NCBI GenBank assembly: GCA_011037195.1
Contig: JAAEAF010014707.1
Coordinates: 1-64,000, forward strand
Length of the DNA: 64,000 nt
DNA from: Triatoma infestans
Taxonomy: Eukaryota > Arthropoda > Insecta > Hemiptera > Reduviidae
Direction of reading: 5' to 3'
The notes under the pieces: generated by a model
Told to the model about the DNA's origin: nothing
Databases searched by the model: none
What the model saw: the letters and a program-made list of their open reading frames with translations, nothing else
Translations under genes and position numbers: made by a program
Shown here: piece by piece, positions 33,475-44,160 of the stretch
How positions within the stretch are numbered: position 1 is the stretch's first letter
Layout: the number at the start of each line of letters is the position of its first letter

Positions 33475-34976
33475 CTCTTTATTATGTTACTCATATATAA
33501 AAATAGATAGGCCATGACCGCAATACACCTCTGCTTGGCGGTCTTCGCCTCTAATCACCACTCGGCTTGTGGGGCTTGTTTATAAAAAGTAAAAACGAAA
33601 AATGCTTGTAGAACAATATCACAGACAGAGAAATATACGAGTATAATAATAAAATAATAAAACATTATGTTTAATAATAATATACTTCTGAAGGGACGGA
33701 TACTCTTAAAAGGCAAATTAGAATAAGTACCCTAAAGGGAGGGATACTACTACAAATGCAATTCATGTAAACTGGGATTACCATTCTAAACGTTCAAGAC
33801 AATGTAGGGCAGTATTGTGTAAAGGAAACTCCATACGAGTTACTACTACTGTTCACATTATTATATCACATTATTACAAGAAATAATATCATTCCACAAT
33901 CAAAATCATACTTTCAAAAAACTGTTGAAACAAGAAATAAGATTAAATTGGAACCATATTAATAAATAATACTCAGAACAATTAGTGAAAGTTTTCCTTG
34001 ATTTTTACTTATAAAAAAGCAGGGATGTTTCAGCCTAATGAGGCCATCTTCAACAATACAGATACATAACAAGTAACTTACATCTGAAAAAAAAAAGTCC
34101 CATTTTTAAAAAAATAATAATAATAGAGGAAAACTATCCATTATTATTATAATTCTCCTCACTAATTCAGACACTAAATAATATATTAATAAAATTTGTT
34201 TTATTTAAAAAAACTAAATTATAAAAAAAACTTCTTTAATGGCTAAAATCAGATTAAAGAAATCTAGTCTGTGTAATGCAATTAAAGAGAACAAAATATG
34301 GTGGTAAAAAAGTTTTTCAGAATTATAACTGTTAATGAGTTACTTTTATACAAACTTTGTTTTCATAAGTTTTTATTTCAATGCATACAATTTATTATAG
34401 ACCGGACCATTTTTAATGCAATAACCACCATTTTATTATTAATATTTAATTCATTTTCTAATGAAAGTATTCAATGTTTTAAATTTACTACAATTTATAA
34501 TAAACTGGTTCGTAATAATGTATATTGTTTTTCTTAAATCATTTAAGAAAACACTTTAATTATTAAAGTATACATTTAAAAATAAATGATACATTAATTT
34601 GCAACTTCTAATTAAACTACTATTGTATAGTAAATTAACAAAAACTTTACCAATTAAAAAGTAAGATACCCAGATATTATTTAAATAAATATTTTCAATA
34701 TAAAACATGCAGCAAAAAAATCATGCATTAAAATAATATCAGCGCTAAAGAATACCCAATAATTTTCTTAATGGCGTGCCTTCAAGTATTTTTACTTTCT
34801 CAAAGATCTAGAGCGTTTGTGTCAGATTTTGGAAAACAGCTATCATCGCGTATGAATTTTATGAAAATAAATGTTTTCTGTCATTTAGTCAGCTGTCTAT
34901 ATCTCTAATACTAATTTTAAAATATAAGCCTAAAATTCTACTCCATATACAATTAATGCCATACATTATGTGACTA
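33475..34976. other. Intron, AT-rich
   Basis: No gene seen. A weak hammerhead-like or stem-loop motif (TTGAAGATGGCC, ATTA, GGCTGAAACATC on the minus strand) lies at 34024-34053. Confidence 0.4.
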
Positions 34977-35960
34977 ATACTTCTTCTTCTTCTTCCTATG
35001 CCGTCTCCATCAACGGAGGTTGGCGACCACATTTTTAAAAGTTTCTCTATTTTTAGCAGCGTGGAATAATTCTTCTACATTCATATTCGTCCAATCTCGG
35101 ATATTTCGCAGCTATGACTTTTCCTTTCTCCCGATTCCCTTCCTCCCATCTACTCTAACCTGCATGATAACCGGCAATAGACTGTATATTTCATTTCGCT
35201 ATATGTGTCCAACATATATGTCTTTTGTATTAATTAATTGTTCTCAATAATTTTTTGTCTCGCCCTATCCTTCTTAGTACTTCCTCGTTGGTAACTCTGG
35301 CCGTCCATAGGATTCCATCATCCTCCGTCTGTATATCCAGAGTTCAAATGCTTCAATTTTAATTGTGCTTTTAACGTCCATATAGTAGTTGGGACCAGAC
35401 GTAACCTCAATCTGAGTTGAATATTTAGATTTCTACCACATAATAGCAGTTTGAATTTTATGAATGCTGGGGGCCTTTGCTATTTCTATTCTTCTTCGAA
35501 TTTCCTGTGGGGATCCAATACGGGGTTGATGTGAGCTCCTAGATATTTATATTTTTCCACTCTTTGTATTTGTTAGTTGTGCTTTATCTGTAGGTCTCCT
35601 TCATATTATCATAAGTTTGTTTTTATCAATATTGAGGTCTAGTCCCATTTGTATGACTTCGCTGTTAACTGCATCTAGTAGGGCTCTTCTATACTTTCCG
35701 CCATAATTACTGTATCGTATGCAAATCGTATGGCGTTTATGTTTCGCCACCAATTTTTATCCCTTCTTTTCTTTCCCATAAGTCTTCCTGAAGATAACTT
35801 GGGAGTACACATTGAAAAGCATTGATGATAAGGCGCATCCCTGCCTGACCGCTCTTGTGATCGGTATGTCGTTTATCTCTATTTCGTTGACCTTTACGAC
35901 TGCTGCCTGATTCCAATATATGAACTTGAATTCTAGAATTCTATAATTCTACCTATTGTC
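34977..35960 (-). pseudogene. RTE/CR1-like LINE reverse transcriptase relic
   Basis: Minus strand, read from about 35930 downwards: VNEIEINDIPITRAVRQGCALSS, MLFNVYSQVIF, then a frameshift, INAIRFAYDTVIMAE (the catalytic YADD degraded to YDT) and LDLNIDKNK. Further on are FELWIYRRRMM, ESYGRPELPT and EEVLRRIGRDKKLL, typical of the 3' part of RTE/CR1-type ORF2. Many stops. The element ends in a GAA triplet run (CTTCTTCTTCTTC on the plus strand at 34981), a simple-repeat tail. Upstream endonuclease sequence is absent, so it is 5'-truncated. Confidence 0.72.
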
Positions 35961-36525
35961 CAAGATTAAAAATTTTGGCAGCTTAGAAATTTCTTCCCCT
36001 ACTTACTCATCTTAGCCTCTAAATATACCATTTATCAGCAGCTATAAGATGTCGTCTTGAAGCGGCGTTCACCCATATAGTTTTGCTGTACACTTGCTGA
36101 ATCAATTTAATTTCTCTAATGTCAATATTAAGTCACATTACTCCCTGCAGATTAACTTTGTATTCCATTGTATATTTCAATAAAAACAAGAAAGATCTCG
36201 TGTATAAATTACACGCCCAAATGGGCGTGAAAATAAGAGTGAAAAAGTAGACTTGAACACTCTCATATGACTTGCTCTTATAGATATTTTAATAGTTTTA
36301 AATCAAAACTTATCATCGTCCATTGAATTTTTACTAAATATTAGTTGCGGTTAAAATTAAACAGCTGGCAGTACATAAATTATAAGGTTTCCCATTTTAG
36401 ATGGTGGCCTACCATCCTCAAAAATCACTAAAATATTTTCCGAGCAAAAAAGTTTTAAACCAAATTGAGATAAATCTTCAAATATGAGCTACTATACTAT
36501 GTTTAAAGAAACCTTCTAGTCCGGT
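35961..36525. other. Intron, nothing recognised
   Basis: No gene, RNA or repeat family recognised. Confidence 0.4.
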
Positions 36526-36558
36526 ATTTTATCCGTCGTAGCGTGCATATTGGTTTTG

Positions 36559-36600
36559 TTCCTAACCGGTTTCGGATTTCCATCCATCGTCAGAGCGAAT
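36559..36600 (-). ncRNA. Hammerhead ribozyme motif, family B, copy B1
   Basis: Minus strand: CTGACGA core (complement of 36587-36593), stem II GGAT-GGAA-ATCC, GAAA, palindromic ACCGGT, H17 = T, AGGAAC. The 2 bp of stem I next to the core pair (CT/AG). An outer helix (ATT/AAT) would follow an internal loop. Confidence 0.62.
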
Positions 36601-36720
36601 TTACCAAGTTCGTGTAAAGAATTCACTTCAATGTAATGTTTCTGTTACTAAGAACGGAACGGAATCAAGAGGGGTAACAGATACATTATATTGAAGTGAA
36701 CTCTCTACACGAACTTGGTG

Positions 36721-36775
36721 AATTCGCTCTGACGATGGATGAAAATCCGAAACCTGTCAGAAACAAAATGAATAT
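36721..36775 (+). ncRNA. Hammerhead ribozyme motif, family B, copy B2
   Basis: CTGACGA (36729-36735), stem II GGAT-GAAA-ATCC (36737-36748), GAAA (36749-36752), CCTGTC, AG. Outer stem I ATTC (36722-36725) can pair with GAAT (36770-36773). Confidence 0.6.
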
Positions 36776-37104
36776 GCATGCTACGACGGATAAAATACCA
36801 GATGTTATCCAACATTGCGGACCCATCCACATATTCGTTCACTTTAATCGTGTTGAAGGGGGTAGGTGTAACATTACTTTCCCAGGATGTAATTAATATA
36901 ACAGATTCTACGAAACTCCATAGCGTCGTTGTGGAGGAAAACGCGAAAAACTAAACAAACAAAAAAATTATTTAGGAAATTCGCACTTATGAAAAATCTA
37001 TTTTCTTCAATTTCGCAATTATTATTTTAAATGTATAAAAAGGAAACGACTTGTTAGATATGTCCTTTTTATTTGATATTTTAGACATTGTAGTTGCATT
37101 TAAT

Positions 37105-37333
37105 GTAACGTTAGCGTACTGGACTCCTACGCGGGGGACCCGGGTTCGGTGCCCAGCTGGGCTATCATTAGATTTTTTCTTCCTACAATCTTCTACAGCT
37201 TACTGTCCGGTGATGGACAGTGTTGTCTGTAACGAGAGTACACTGTCCTGTGGCCGGCAGTGTACTGAGAAGTCTCCGGCGCCAATGACCATAGATGTTG
37301 ACAAGCCTTAAATTAGAAAAAAAAAAAAATTAA
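37105..37333 (+). repeat. tRNA-derived SINE, copy 3
   Basis: AACGTTAGCGTACTGGACTC is the box A region. The box B region is GGGTTCGGTGCCC. The body follows: TTTTTTCTTCCTACAATC, CTGTCCGGTGATGG, ACACTGTCC, GGCCGGCAG, and an A-tail at 37318-37329. Confidence 0.75.
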
Positions 37334-37859
37334 ATGAATTTCTATATCATGGGGTGATATATTAAGTCCTGAATTCCTGTGAACAGTTTCACTAACAGAA
37401 AACTAATGCGGAAAAATACTTAAAAATTTTTTTATCCTGACAATGAAGAGAAACTGGGCTATTACAATGTAACCACTTGGTTATTATTTAAAATTTCTAT
37501 TTTTTATTAATATGACAAATACACTGTAGGGACTCGTTTTGCATGAAAACGTACATTTCATTGCAAGTTCCTGATGCACTATTTGAACGACCTTAATTAG
37601 GATATGCTGAATGACACGTACTGACCTTGCATGGTACCTACTGGCAAATATCATCCCCGCACTCATTTTTAATGATGTGCTTCAAGTAATTCCTGGTTTT
37701 ATTGTTATTATCCCTCAGTTTCAGAGTACTGCTCCCATCGAATGAACCACTCGTTTGACGTTATTATTATTATTATTATTATACTATTATTATTATATAT
37801 TCTCAGTGAGTTCCTAGAGATTATATAGCTAGGAATTTTTTCTAACAGTTATAAGTATT
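37334..37859. other. Intron with ATT microsatellite
   Basis: A TTA/ATT run lies at 37762-37798. Otherwise nothing recognised. Confidence 0.5.
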
Positions 37860-38215
37860 AAAGCTTTTAGATTAGAAACCTAGAAAATGTCGCACTATGT
37901 GGCATGTATCTAATATAGCTGATTTCTGCAAATCAACGTATAACTTTTCGCCAATAGATACCGACTGAATATTTCGCTTCAGAGAAGTAGGAATCACGCC
38001 TGTTGATGAAAGGACAATTGGAACAACTATCCTTACAACCCCCACATTCCACATTTCCTTAATTTCTTTAGAAAGGTGAATATATTTCTGAAATTTGTCG
38101 GTGTAGGCCGACGACAAATTTTCATTGTTTGGGGCCGCCACATCTATTAAATGCATAGTTTTTTTTTCTTTTTCTAATAGAATAATTATATCTGGCCTGT
38201 TGTGTGAGTTATGTT
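37860..38215 (-). pseudogene. Retrotransposon ORF C-terminal relic
   Basis: Minus strand: HNRPDIII, a disrupted linker, then 94 open residues starting MHLIDVAAPNNENLSS, KYIHLSKEIKEMWNV, RIVVPIVLSSTGVIPTSL and SAILDTCHIVRHFLG. This pattern (RPDI, HLID.A.P, IKE.W, V.P.V.S.TG..P, IVR.FL) recurs in insect non-LTR element ORFs near the C-terminus. I recognise it as element-derived but cannot assign the clade. It is followed downstream on the minus strand by the ATT run at 37762-37798, a likely 3' tail. Confidence 0.6.
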
Positions 38216-39029
38216 AGTCTGTTATCACACTTTGTCCCAATAAAGTTACCAGCTTTCATTTTCCATTACGACTGCTGGCTGATACTTTCTTCTTCTTATT
38301 ATTATTATTCCAGGTAATGTTCAAATTTACTAAATTCTGTATTAAACTATACGCAACAATTTAGATGAAGTCTTAAAATAAATTAACTGGCAAAAAAATT
38401 CGAGTTTTACATCATATGATATATCTGTCTCTTTGTGATTTCACTTTATTTAAAGAGAAAATCTCTCTTAAAATCAACTTTTTGATAGAATATACACTTA
38501 AAATATCTATATTAACTAAAACATGAGGCTCTAGTCCACTTAGTACAATAATTGGATAAAATATACCTTTGTAAATGGGTAAATTTTGCCATAGAGAAAA
38601 CTAAATGAGAAATGTATGTGATTATTAAAGTGATAATTAGAAACATTAAGCATGAAGATTTAGTTACTTCCATTCTCAAGTTTTTCCAAATGTAATTTTT
38701 TTTCATCAAACTTGGAACGTTCAATAAATATATAATATTATTCAAGATGGTTGAATCGAAAAGATTTTATTTTACTAAAATGTCATATTAGACAAGTTTA
38801 TAGGGATATCTAATGTGATCTCCAATTTGATGTAATACTGGATGGAAACGATAGTTGGTGATGTTGAAGTGAAGGCACAAACTCCACTATTGCACTTTTT
38901 ACACATTTTACAGTTTGTTATAGTGAACAGAAAAGAGTACATACAGGATAGAATGTTTTTCTAAAGTTCAGTATTCCCCGTACATAGTGTGGTGGTCAGA
39001 ATGTATTTACACAACTCGGCTGTAAAAAT
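38216..39029. other. Intron, nothing recognised
   Basis: No gene, RNA or repeat family recognised. Confidence 0.4.
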
Positions 39030-39625
39030 AAGAATTCAAGGAGGTTACACTGATGTTGATGTTTTGAACATACATTGAGGCCTGAGGCAAGGCGACGTTC
39101 TGTCCACTTGTTGAATCTCAGCTTAGAAAAAATAATTCAGAGTATCAGGGTACCGTTTTCAATTGATCTAGACACCATCTACCTTAGATGACTATGTAGT
39201 ACTGGTCGAAAGGACATTAAGAGCCTTAGAGAAATGTTTTGAACAGCTAGAAAGAAGTGCGACAAAAGTGGATTTGCAACTGAATTACAACTAAAATAAA
39301 TTATATATGTTGCACAACGGTCTGTCATGGGTTGACTTGTGACTTGCGTCATTTGTAGAGTTTGTGAAACAGAAAAAAAAACACCCATCCATCTTATGAT
39401 AGATTGCTTGAGTTATGAGGAAATTAGGTTCAGTCATTTGGTCGGAACAGGATGTCAGGGAATGTACATAGGTTATTTCCCTTTAAGGTTCAGGTGTTGT
39501 AAATCTTAGATGCGCTTGCCCCCGATTTGGATTTCCATTCATCTATGTTGTAAATCTTCGGGGTAGCTATATGAGACCCGTGGAGCATTGGATATAGATG
39601 AATAATAATAATAATAATAATAATC
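39030..39625 (+). pseudogene. LINE relic: RT motif and C-terminal zinc knuckle
   Basis: Plus strand: GLRQGDVLSTLLN, LSLEKIIQSIRVPF (RT core motif), then frameshifts, ALEKCFEQLERSATKVDLQL, and a terminal knuckle region VCETEKKTPIHLMIDCLSYEEIRF. It ends in an AAT run (39601-39624), a simple-repeat 3' tail. Heavily mutated and internally deleted, since RT motif and tail are only about 300 bp apart. Confidence 0.6.
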
Positions 39626-40994
39626 GATTGCATGTCGTTTGGCGTTAAGTTGTTGAAACTGAGCCACTCGTCATCTCTGCGGTTGGTATAATACCACGCG
39701 CAATCTAGGGAGTACTAATAAAAATAGGGTTTCCGAACCCCCGAATGAAAAAAAAGGAAAATAAAAATAAATTCTCGATTTATTAGTTAAGATTTGTAAT
39801 ATGCTCCATTAGCTTTCAAACTGCAACAACCTTGAAGAAGCTCATTCCAATGTGGGGGAAACGACGGTTTCTAAGAAATCACTAACACCGGAATCACTGA
39901 ACCCGGAAACCCAAATGTTTTTCAATGAATGATTCTTTTGTAAGCAAAGAAAAGTGAGCATTTTTAAAATGATTATTAAAGTAAAAAAAAAAAAAAAAAA
40001 AAAAAACTTGGAAAATGTAAATTTAAAAAGAAAAATAACCAGTACCGGCATATTGTATACTTCAAAATATTGCTATAAGTATTCATGATATACTGTATAA
40101 ACATAAAAAACTTCTAAGATATGTAATAATATTTCTGTATTTATAATCAGAACATTCCCTTAGGCTATTACGATTTAAACGAAGAACATTGTGTATATTT
40201 TGTCAGAACTCTCCACCCACCTATTAGAATTGTTTTCCCTGCAAACGGCGTAGGTAGTAGGATAAGCTTTAAGCGCTAGAGAAATAAGCTTTAATCCTTT
40301 TTATCTTAGATAAATAATCAGTTATAATGAGATGTCTAAAGATATCAATATCTATTGTTTCATTCAAGGTTATTTGGTAACTTAAATGTCAATATGCAAA
40401 ATGATTAATATTACAATCATAAAAATCTGGTATGTTCCGAATTTCTTTTGACCTTGATTTTATAAATACAGCATAATTATAGTTGTAAAACAATTTGAAC
40501 ATTAGAATGTCCAATATCCTGGGTTAGCATCCTATAAACAACATTTTAGGCATAGAATCAAATTTATTGATGCACATTGCATTTTCAAACGATTCATTCT
40601 ATAAAATTTCTTCCTATATCCAATAGCATACGTAATATTAGAATCAAGTTTCATTTTCTTTTCTAACGTTGGGTAAGAATTAAATTGTTTAACAAAAGTA
40701 GCGTATTTTTTAAATACTACTTTAAAATCGGATTTTTTTATAAAACGCTGACAAATTCACGAGCATATTATGTTAGTGCAAATGTTTTATCCCTAGTTGA
40801 TATAAAGCATCAGATTTGGAAAAAAAATAGCTGCTTCTTTTAGCAAGAAAAAAATCTGAAAAATAAAAAATCACGTTTTCCTCTTTCTGCAATTTTCAGA
40901 TTATAATTCACATTTTCTTCAAACATAATTTTTAATAAATTTGTATCTGTCTTTAATTTTTTTTTATATCAATCAGTGAAACTAAACATAAAAT
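39626..40994. other. Intron, AT-rich
   Basis: A run of about 22 A at 39986-40007. No gene or family recognised. Confidence 0.45.
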
Positions 40995-41230
40995 AATTTT
41001 TTTGAGGAAACATAACCTTCCGGTTTTGGAGATTTTGACAGATAACTTCCTGTTGGATCCCATAGTGTTATCCAAACAGAATGTCAAATTTGAATTTTCC
41101 CCGATTTTTCGTTTATGAGAGCTATGCTATTTACACACACATACGTAGATCATTTTCTAGTGAAAATTGTACTCAGGGTACATCGAAACGTGTACTTCGG
41201 GTGAAAACTCGATATCGAAAAAATTTGAAT
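40995..41230 (-). repeat. 1-kb repeat, left-half fragment
   Basis: GAAACATAACCTTCCGG, TTTTGACAGATAACTTCCTG, GGATCCCATAGTG, TTTTTCGTTTATGAGAGCTATGC, GTGAAAACTCGATATCG: the first 230 bp of the repeat in reverse. Confidence 0.7.
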
Positions 41231-41873
41231 TTTAAAATTTGCATTCAAGCAATGGTTGAAAACTATGTTTTTTTTGAAAATGGGTCACGGCACCTAGGTG
41301 TTTACTAAGATTTAGGACCTATTTTCAGAAGACCCGAAGAAAATTAAACGTCATTCAAAGAATTATATAGTAATGGGATCCGAAGAAACAAGTTACTCAA
41401 TACCTAGGCCAGGCTAGGGAGGGAGATTCTACATCAGCAAACATCATTCTAGTTTCTAATTATTCAGCCAGTCTGTCTCTCTCTTAATTATTCTCTCGCT
41501 ACCTTATTCTCTAATTTCTATTAACAGTATAAAGTCCTTACAGTTTGTGTTCTAATTCAATATAACAGTGTCCAGATCATCTACGAGTTTATTTATTCTC
41601 TTTCTAAATTATCTCCTATTCACTCTCTCCCCTCACATCCATTAAAATGTCATGAACAATTCAAATTTAAAATATATTTAGCTTTAAATTTTTTGCCTTA
41701 TTTTTAAGTTTACGTTTTTATAGGGAATCAAAAATTGCTACCACTGGGAAAAGTATCTGTAATTTTTTAGTTAATAATTTATAAATAAAATATTAATGAT
41801 TAAACCAGTTGCAAAACTAATTCAATAATTATTCAATATATTTATGTTTAATATTCAATTGTATTTTTTACAG
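41231..41873. other. Intron end, nothing recognised
   Basis: CT-rich stretches (41470-41640) lie before the acceptor. No element recognised. Confidence 0.4.
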
Positions 41874-42066
41874 ACGGAAAATGTCGACAATGAACAAAAA
41901 ATCACCATGTATGTAATACAACAATATTGCAATATATTATTCAATACAAATTTTGGTATAAATTTTGTATTATATTGCGTAAGTGGACAGAATTTTAGAA
42001 GAGCATTATTATCATTATTTAGACCAGAATTACAACGGCGTGGTGGTGAAACTACACAAATTACAG
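41874..42066 (+). CDS. Neuropeptide-type GPCR, TM7/helix-8 exon
   Basis: Continues the receptor of exon 14131-14521. The acceptor is TATTTTTTACAG at 41873. The exon opens in phase 0, matching the phase-0 end of the earlier exon, and ends at 42066 before GTAATT with one base left over (phase 1), so at least one further exon follows. It encodes TENVDNEQKIT (ECL3), TM7 (YVIQQYCNILFNTNFGINF) with GINFVLY where NPxxY is usual, then helix 8 (CVSGQNFRRALLSLF) and a basic tail RPELQRRGG. The INF.LY and SGQNFR combination is known from several peptide-receptor groups of insects, which supports a neuropeptide ligand. No C-terminal exon was recognised downstream. Confidence 0.82.
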
Positions 42067-42429
42067 GTAATTATTATGTTTATGTATATTAATGTAATTA
42101 TATTATGTATATAAAAAAAAAAATCTGTTATGATAGACAATCTAGTATTTACACAGGACATGATACCAAAAGTGGCATAGAACCAAATTGGTATAAATTT
42201 TTTTTTTTTTTTTTTAATTTTTACGATTCATTTTTAATCTGAAATCAAAATTGAAGGTTTCAAATTTAACGAATACATCTCTCACCAATTAAAACAGTTC
42301 TTATCCAATTAGATGTTCCAGTTCTCAGTTAGATTGTTATTTATTGTATTGATATGAATTATTTTTTGTTATTAAACACGTACATAACCTTATAATCTCC
42401 CACATACAATCAAACAAGTGTAGTGCACA
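42067..42429. other. Downstream intron, nothing recognised
   Basis: AT-rich. Putative intron following the phase-1 donor GTAATT. Confidence 0.45.
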
Positions 42430-42590
42430 ACAGAAACATTAAATTAAGTCTACTCTCTACATGAACTTGATAACCTTACTCTGACGATGAATGCAAATCC
42501 GAAACTGGTCAGGAATATTAAAAATATGCATACTATTACGGATAAAATCCCAGATGTTACCCATCATTGCGGACCCATCCGCATATTCAA
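42430..42590 (+). repeat. Family B repeat with hammerhead motif B3
   Basis: CAGAAACATTAAATTAAGT, CTCTCTACATGAACTTG, core CTGACGA (42481-42487), GAATGCAAATCC, GAAA, CTGGTC, AGGAA, then TATGCATACTATTACGGAT and CATTGCGGACCCATCC. Stem II has one mismatch and stem III one change. Single, not paired. Confidence 0.65.
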
Positions 42591-43329
42591 TAAGTGATAA
42601 ATTAGATAGTCTCCGAAAAAGTTTAATTGTAGACGTTTCCATTATTTGCTAAGTTCAATTCTTTGCACTCACTTTGCTTGACGATGGACAGTTTTAAATA
42701 ATGTATACAATTTGCTATAGGGCACATATCCTAGAAACAAAATCTCAGGAGGCAAAGTGAAGCAAGTATCAGAAGTGAAAGTTTTTTTTTTTTAATAAAG
42801 CACATACTGGGAATCTCATTCATCTTACAAAGCACTCAACAAATGCTGTTCTTAAAGCTAAAGCTTGGCAAATTCCCTAATGATAGCCAAGATTTATTCC
42901 GCATAAGTTTTTTTTCTCCTTTTTATGAATAGCAATGTGACAAGCGTCACAGAAAAAAAACATTTCTTTGTTATTTTAATGTCTACTAAGCATGGAAGGA
43001 AAAAGTAATTACAAGTATTACATTAAATGTATACATATGATCCTCAATTCTATTTATCCAGATACATTATGCGTCTCTGACTTTCGACAGAGGCAAAATC
43101 TGATTTAAATTGATTAATCTTGAGAGAACAAAGCAGTAACCAGCTTAAAGTTCAATAAATAAACTTCAACGTCAAATAATTCCATCAATAATCATGACGA
43201 GGGTATATGGTTATTGCCAACAAAATCTGTTGTTCATCAAACATAAAACTAAAAACTGTCAAACGTCAAATGATAAAAGTGGCAGAAAATTAACGAAAAG
43301 ATTTGAAAATAGTTTAAAGTATTTTATAG
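42591..43329. other. AT-rich, nothing recognised
   Basis: No gene, RNA or repeat family recognised. Confidence 0.4.
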
Positions 43330-44160
43330 CAAATAATATTAGGATATTTTAATACTTAGCAAGAAATATCTTTTATCTTTAAACACTGTTAAAACTAAAA
43401 CTATAGAATTTAAAATAGATCTGAGATTATGTGCCTTAATAGCTCGGGAAGAGTTCCTGGAACGAGCCAGGCGTTTATTATACAACTCCTTGGATAGAAG
43501 CTTTAATGGTTTTAATTTAGTTTCTAACAATACTAGCCTACTAAAGCTGAAAGGGTATTTAAAATTAGGGGAGAGTTATTGTATTTAAATTGTGTTCGTT
43601 GCACTGAAAAGAGAGATTGAGCTCTGTTCCTTGTGTAACTCCCGTGCTAACGAGGACGTGCTTCATTCTATGGCAGAATGTTCAATTCTGTCGGAACTTT
43701 GCCACCTATATTTAGGACACGCATTCTAATAAAATCTCACCTTACTTCTCATTTGAATAGCCCTGATATTCAAGTTATTAAATATGCCTGTCATGCCTGG
43801 CTTTATCGCCAACAACTTATCCCATGAGTTCAACTTTCACCCCAGCAATTGACACTTCTGCATTTCTTTGTATATTTATAATTTCATTTTTTGCTCTAAC
43901 TTTCATGCTTTTGTATTCATTTATTTATCAAGTCGCTATCAGTTCTCTTTTCTTTTATATTTTCATTCATAATATTACTAATTTAATTTTATGTCTATTT
44001 TTTTTAACTAAATTATAAGTTCGATTGTTCTCTCTTTAGACCTCCAGCATATTATGTATCTATTCAATTGCTGTATAATACTTATAAATTTATTTTTTGT
44101 ATTGTAAACCTTCTTAAAAAAGTGCTATTATCTATCTATTTATCTATATCCCTAACAGCA
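43330..44160 (+). pseudogene. LINE 3' relic with zinc knuckle and TATC tail
   Basis: Plus strand: LKLKGYLKLGESYCI, then ELCSLCNSRANEDVLHSMAEC (C-x2-C-x9-H-x4-C, the terminal knuckle of LINE ORF2 proteins), LSELCHLYLG, and a frameshifted KYACHAWLYRQQLIP ending near the stop at 43826. A roughly 300-bp AT-rich 3' UTR runs to a TCTA/TATC run at 44130-44155. No RT domain remains. Clade not assignable. Confidence 0.45.

Larger units (their letters stand above)
36526..36850. repeat. Family B divergent inverted pair
   Basis: Two roughly 130-bp arms, 36527-36655 (minus) and 36670-36800 (plus), separated by about 15 bp (AACGGAACGGAATC). Each carries ACGAACTTGGT, a hammerhead motif, then TATGCA(C/T)GCTACGACGGAT and AAAATACC. 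The plus arm continues into AACATTGCGGACCCATCCACA, which recurs at 42555-42580. Confidence 0.8.
14522..41873 (+). other. 27.4-kb GPCR intron filled with transposons
   Basis: Donor GTAAGT at 14522 and acceptor TTTTTTACAG at 41873, phase 0 on both sides. It holds an intact-length LINE in the same orientation, several 1-kb repeats, three SINEs and several LINE relics. No exon was recognised inside, so TM6 and TM7 should splice directly, but this needs a transcript. Confidence 0.65.

Noticed and set aside
34024..34053. Fifth hammerhead family (minus-strand GAAGATGGCC...GGCTGAAACATC)
   Set aside because: Stem II pairs and GAAAC is present, but position 3 is U with G at 8 and no stem I complement is visible. 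Single copy, so not claimed.
37051..37311. 86-codon ORF as a gene
   Set aside because: It spans a tRNA-derived SINE; a similar reading frame occurs in the SINE copy at 50623-50817.
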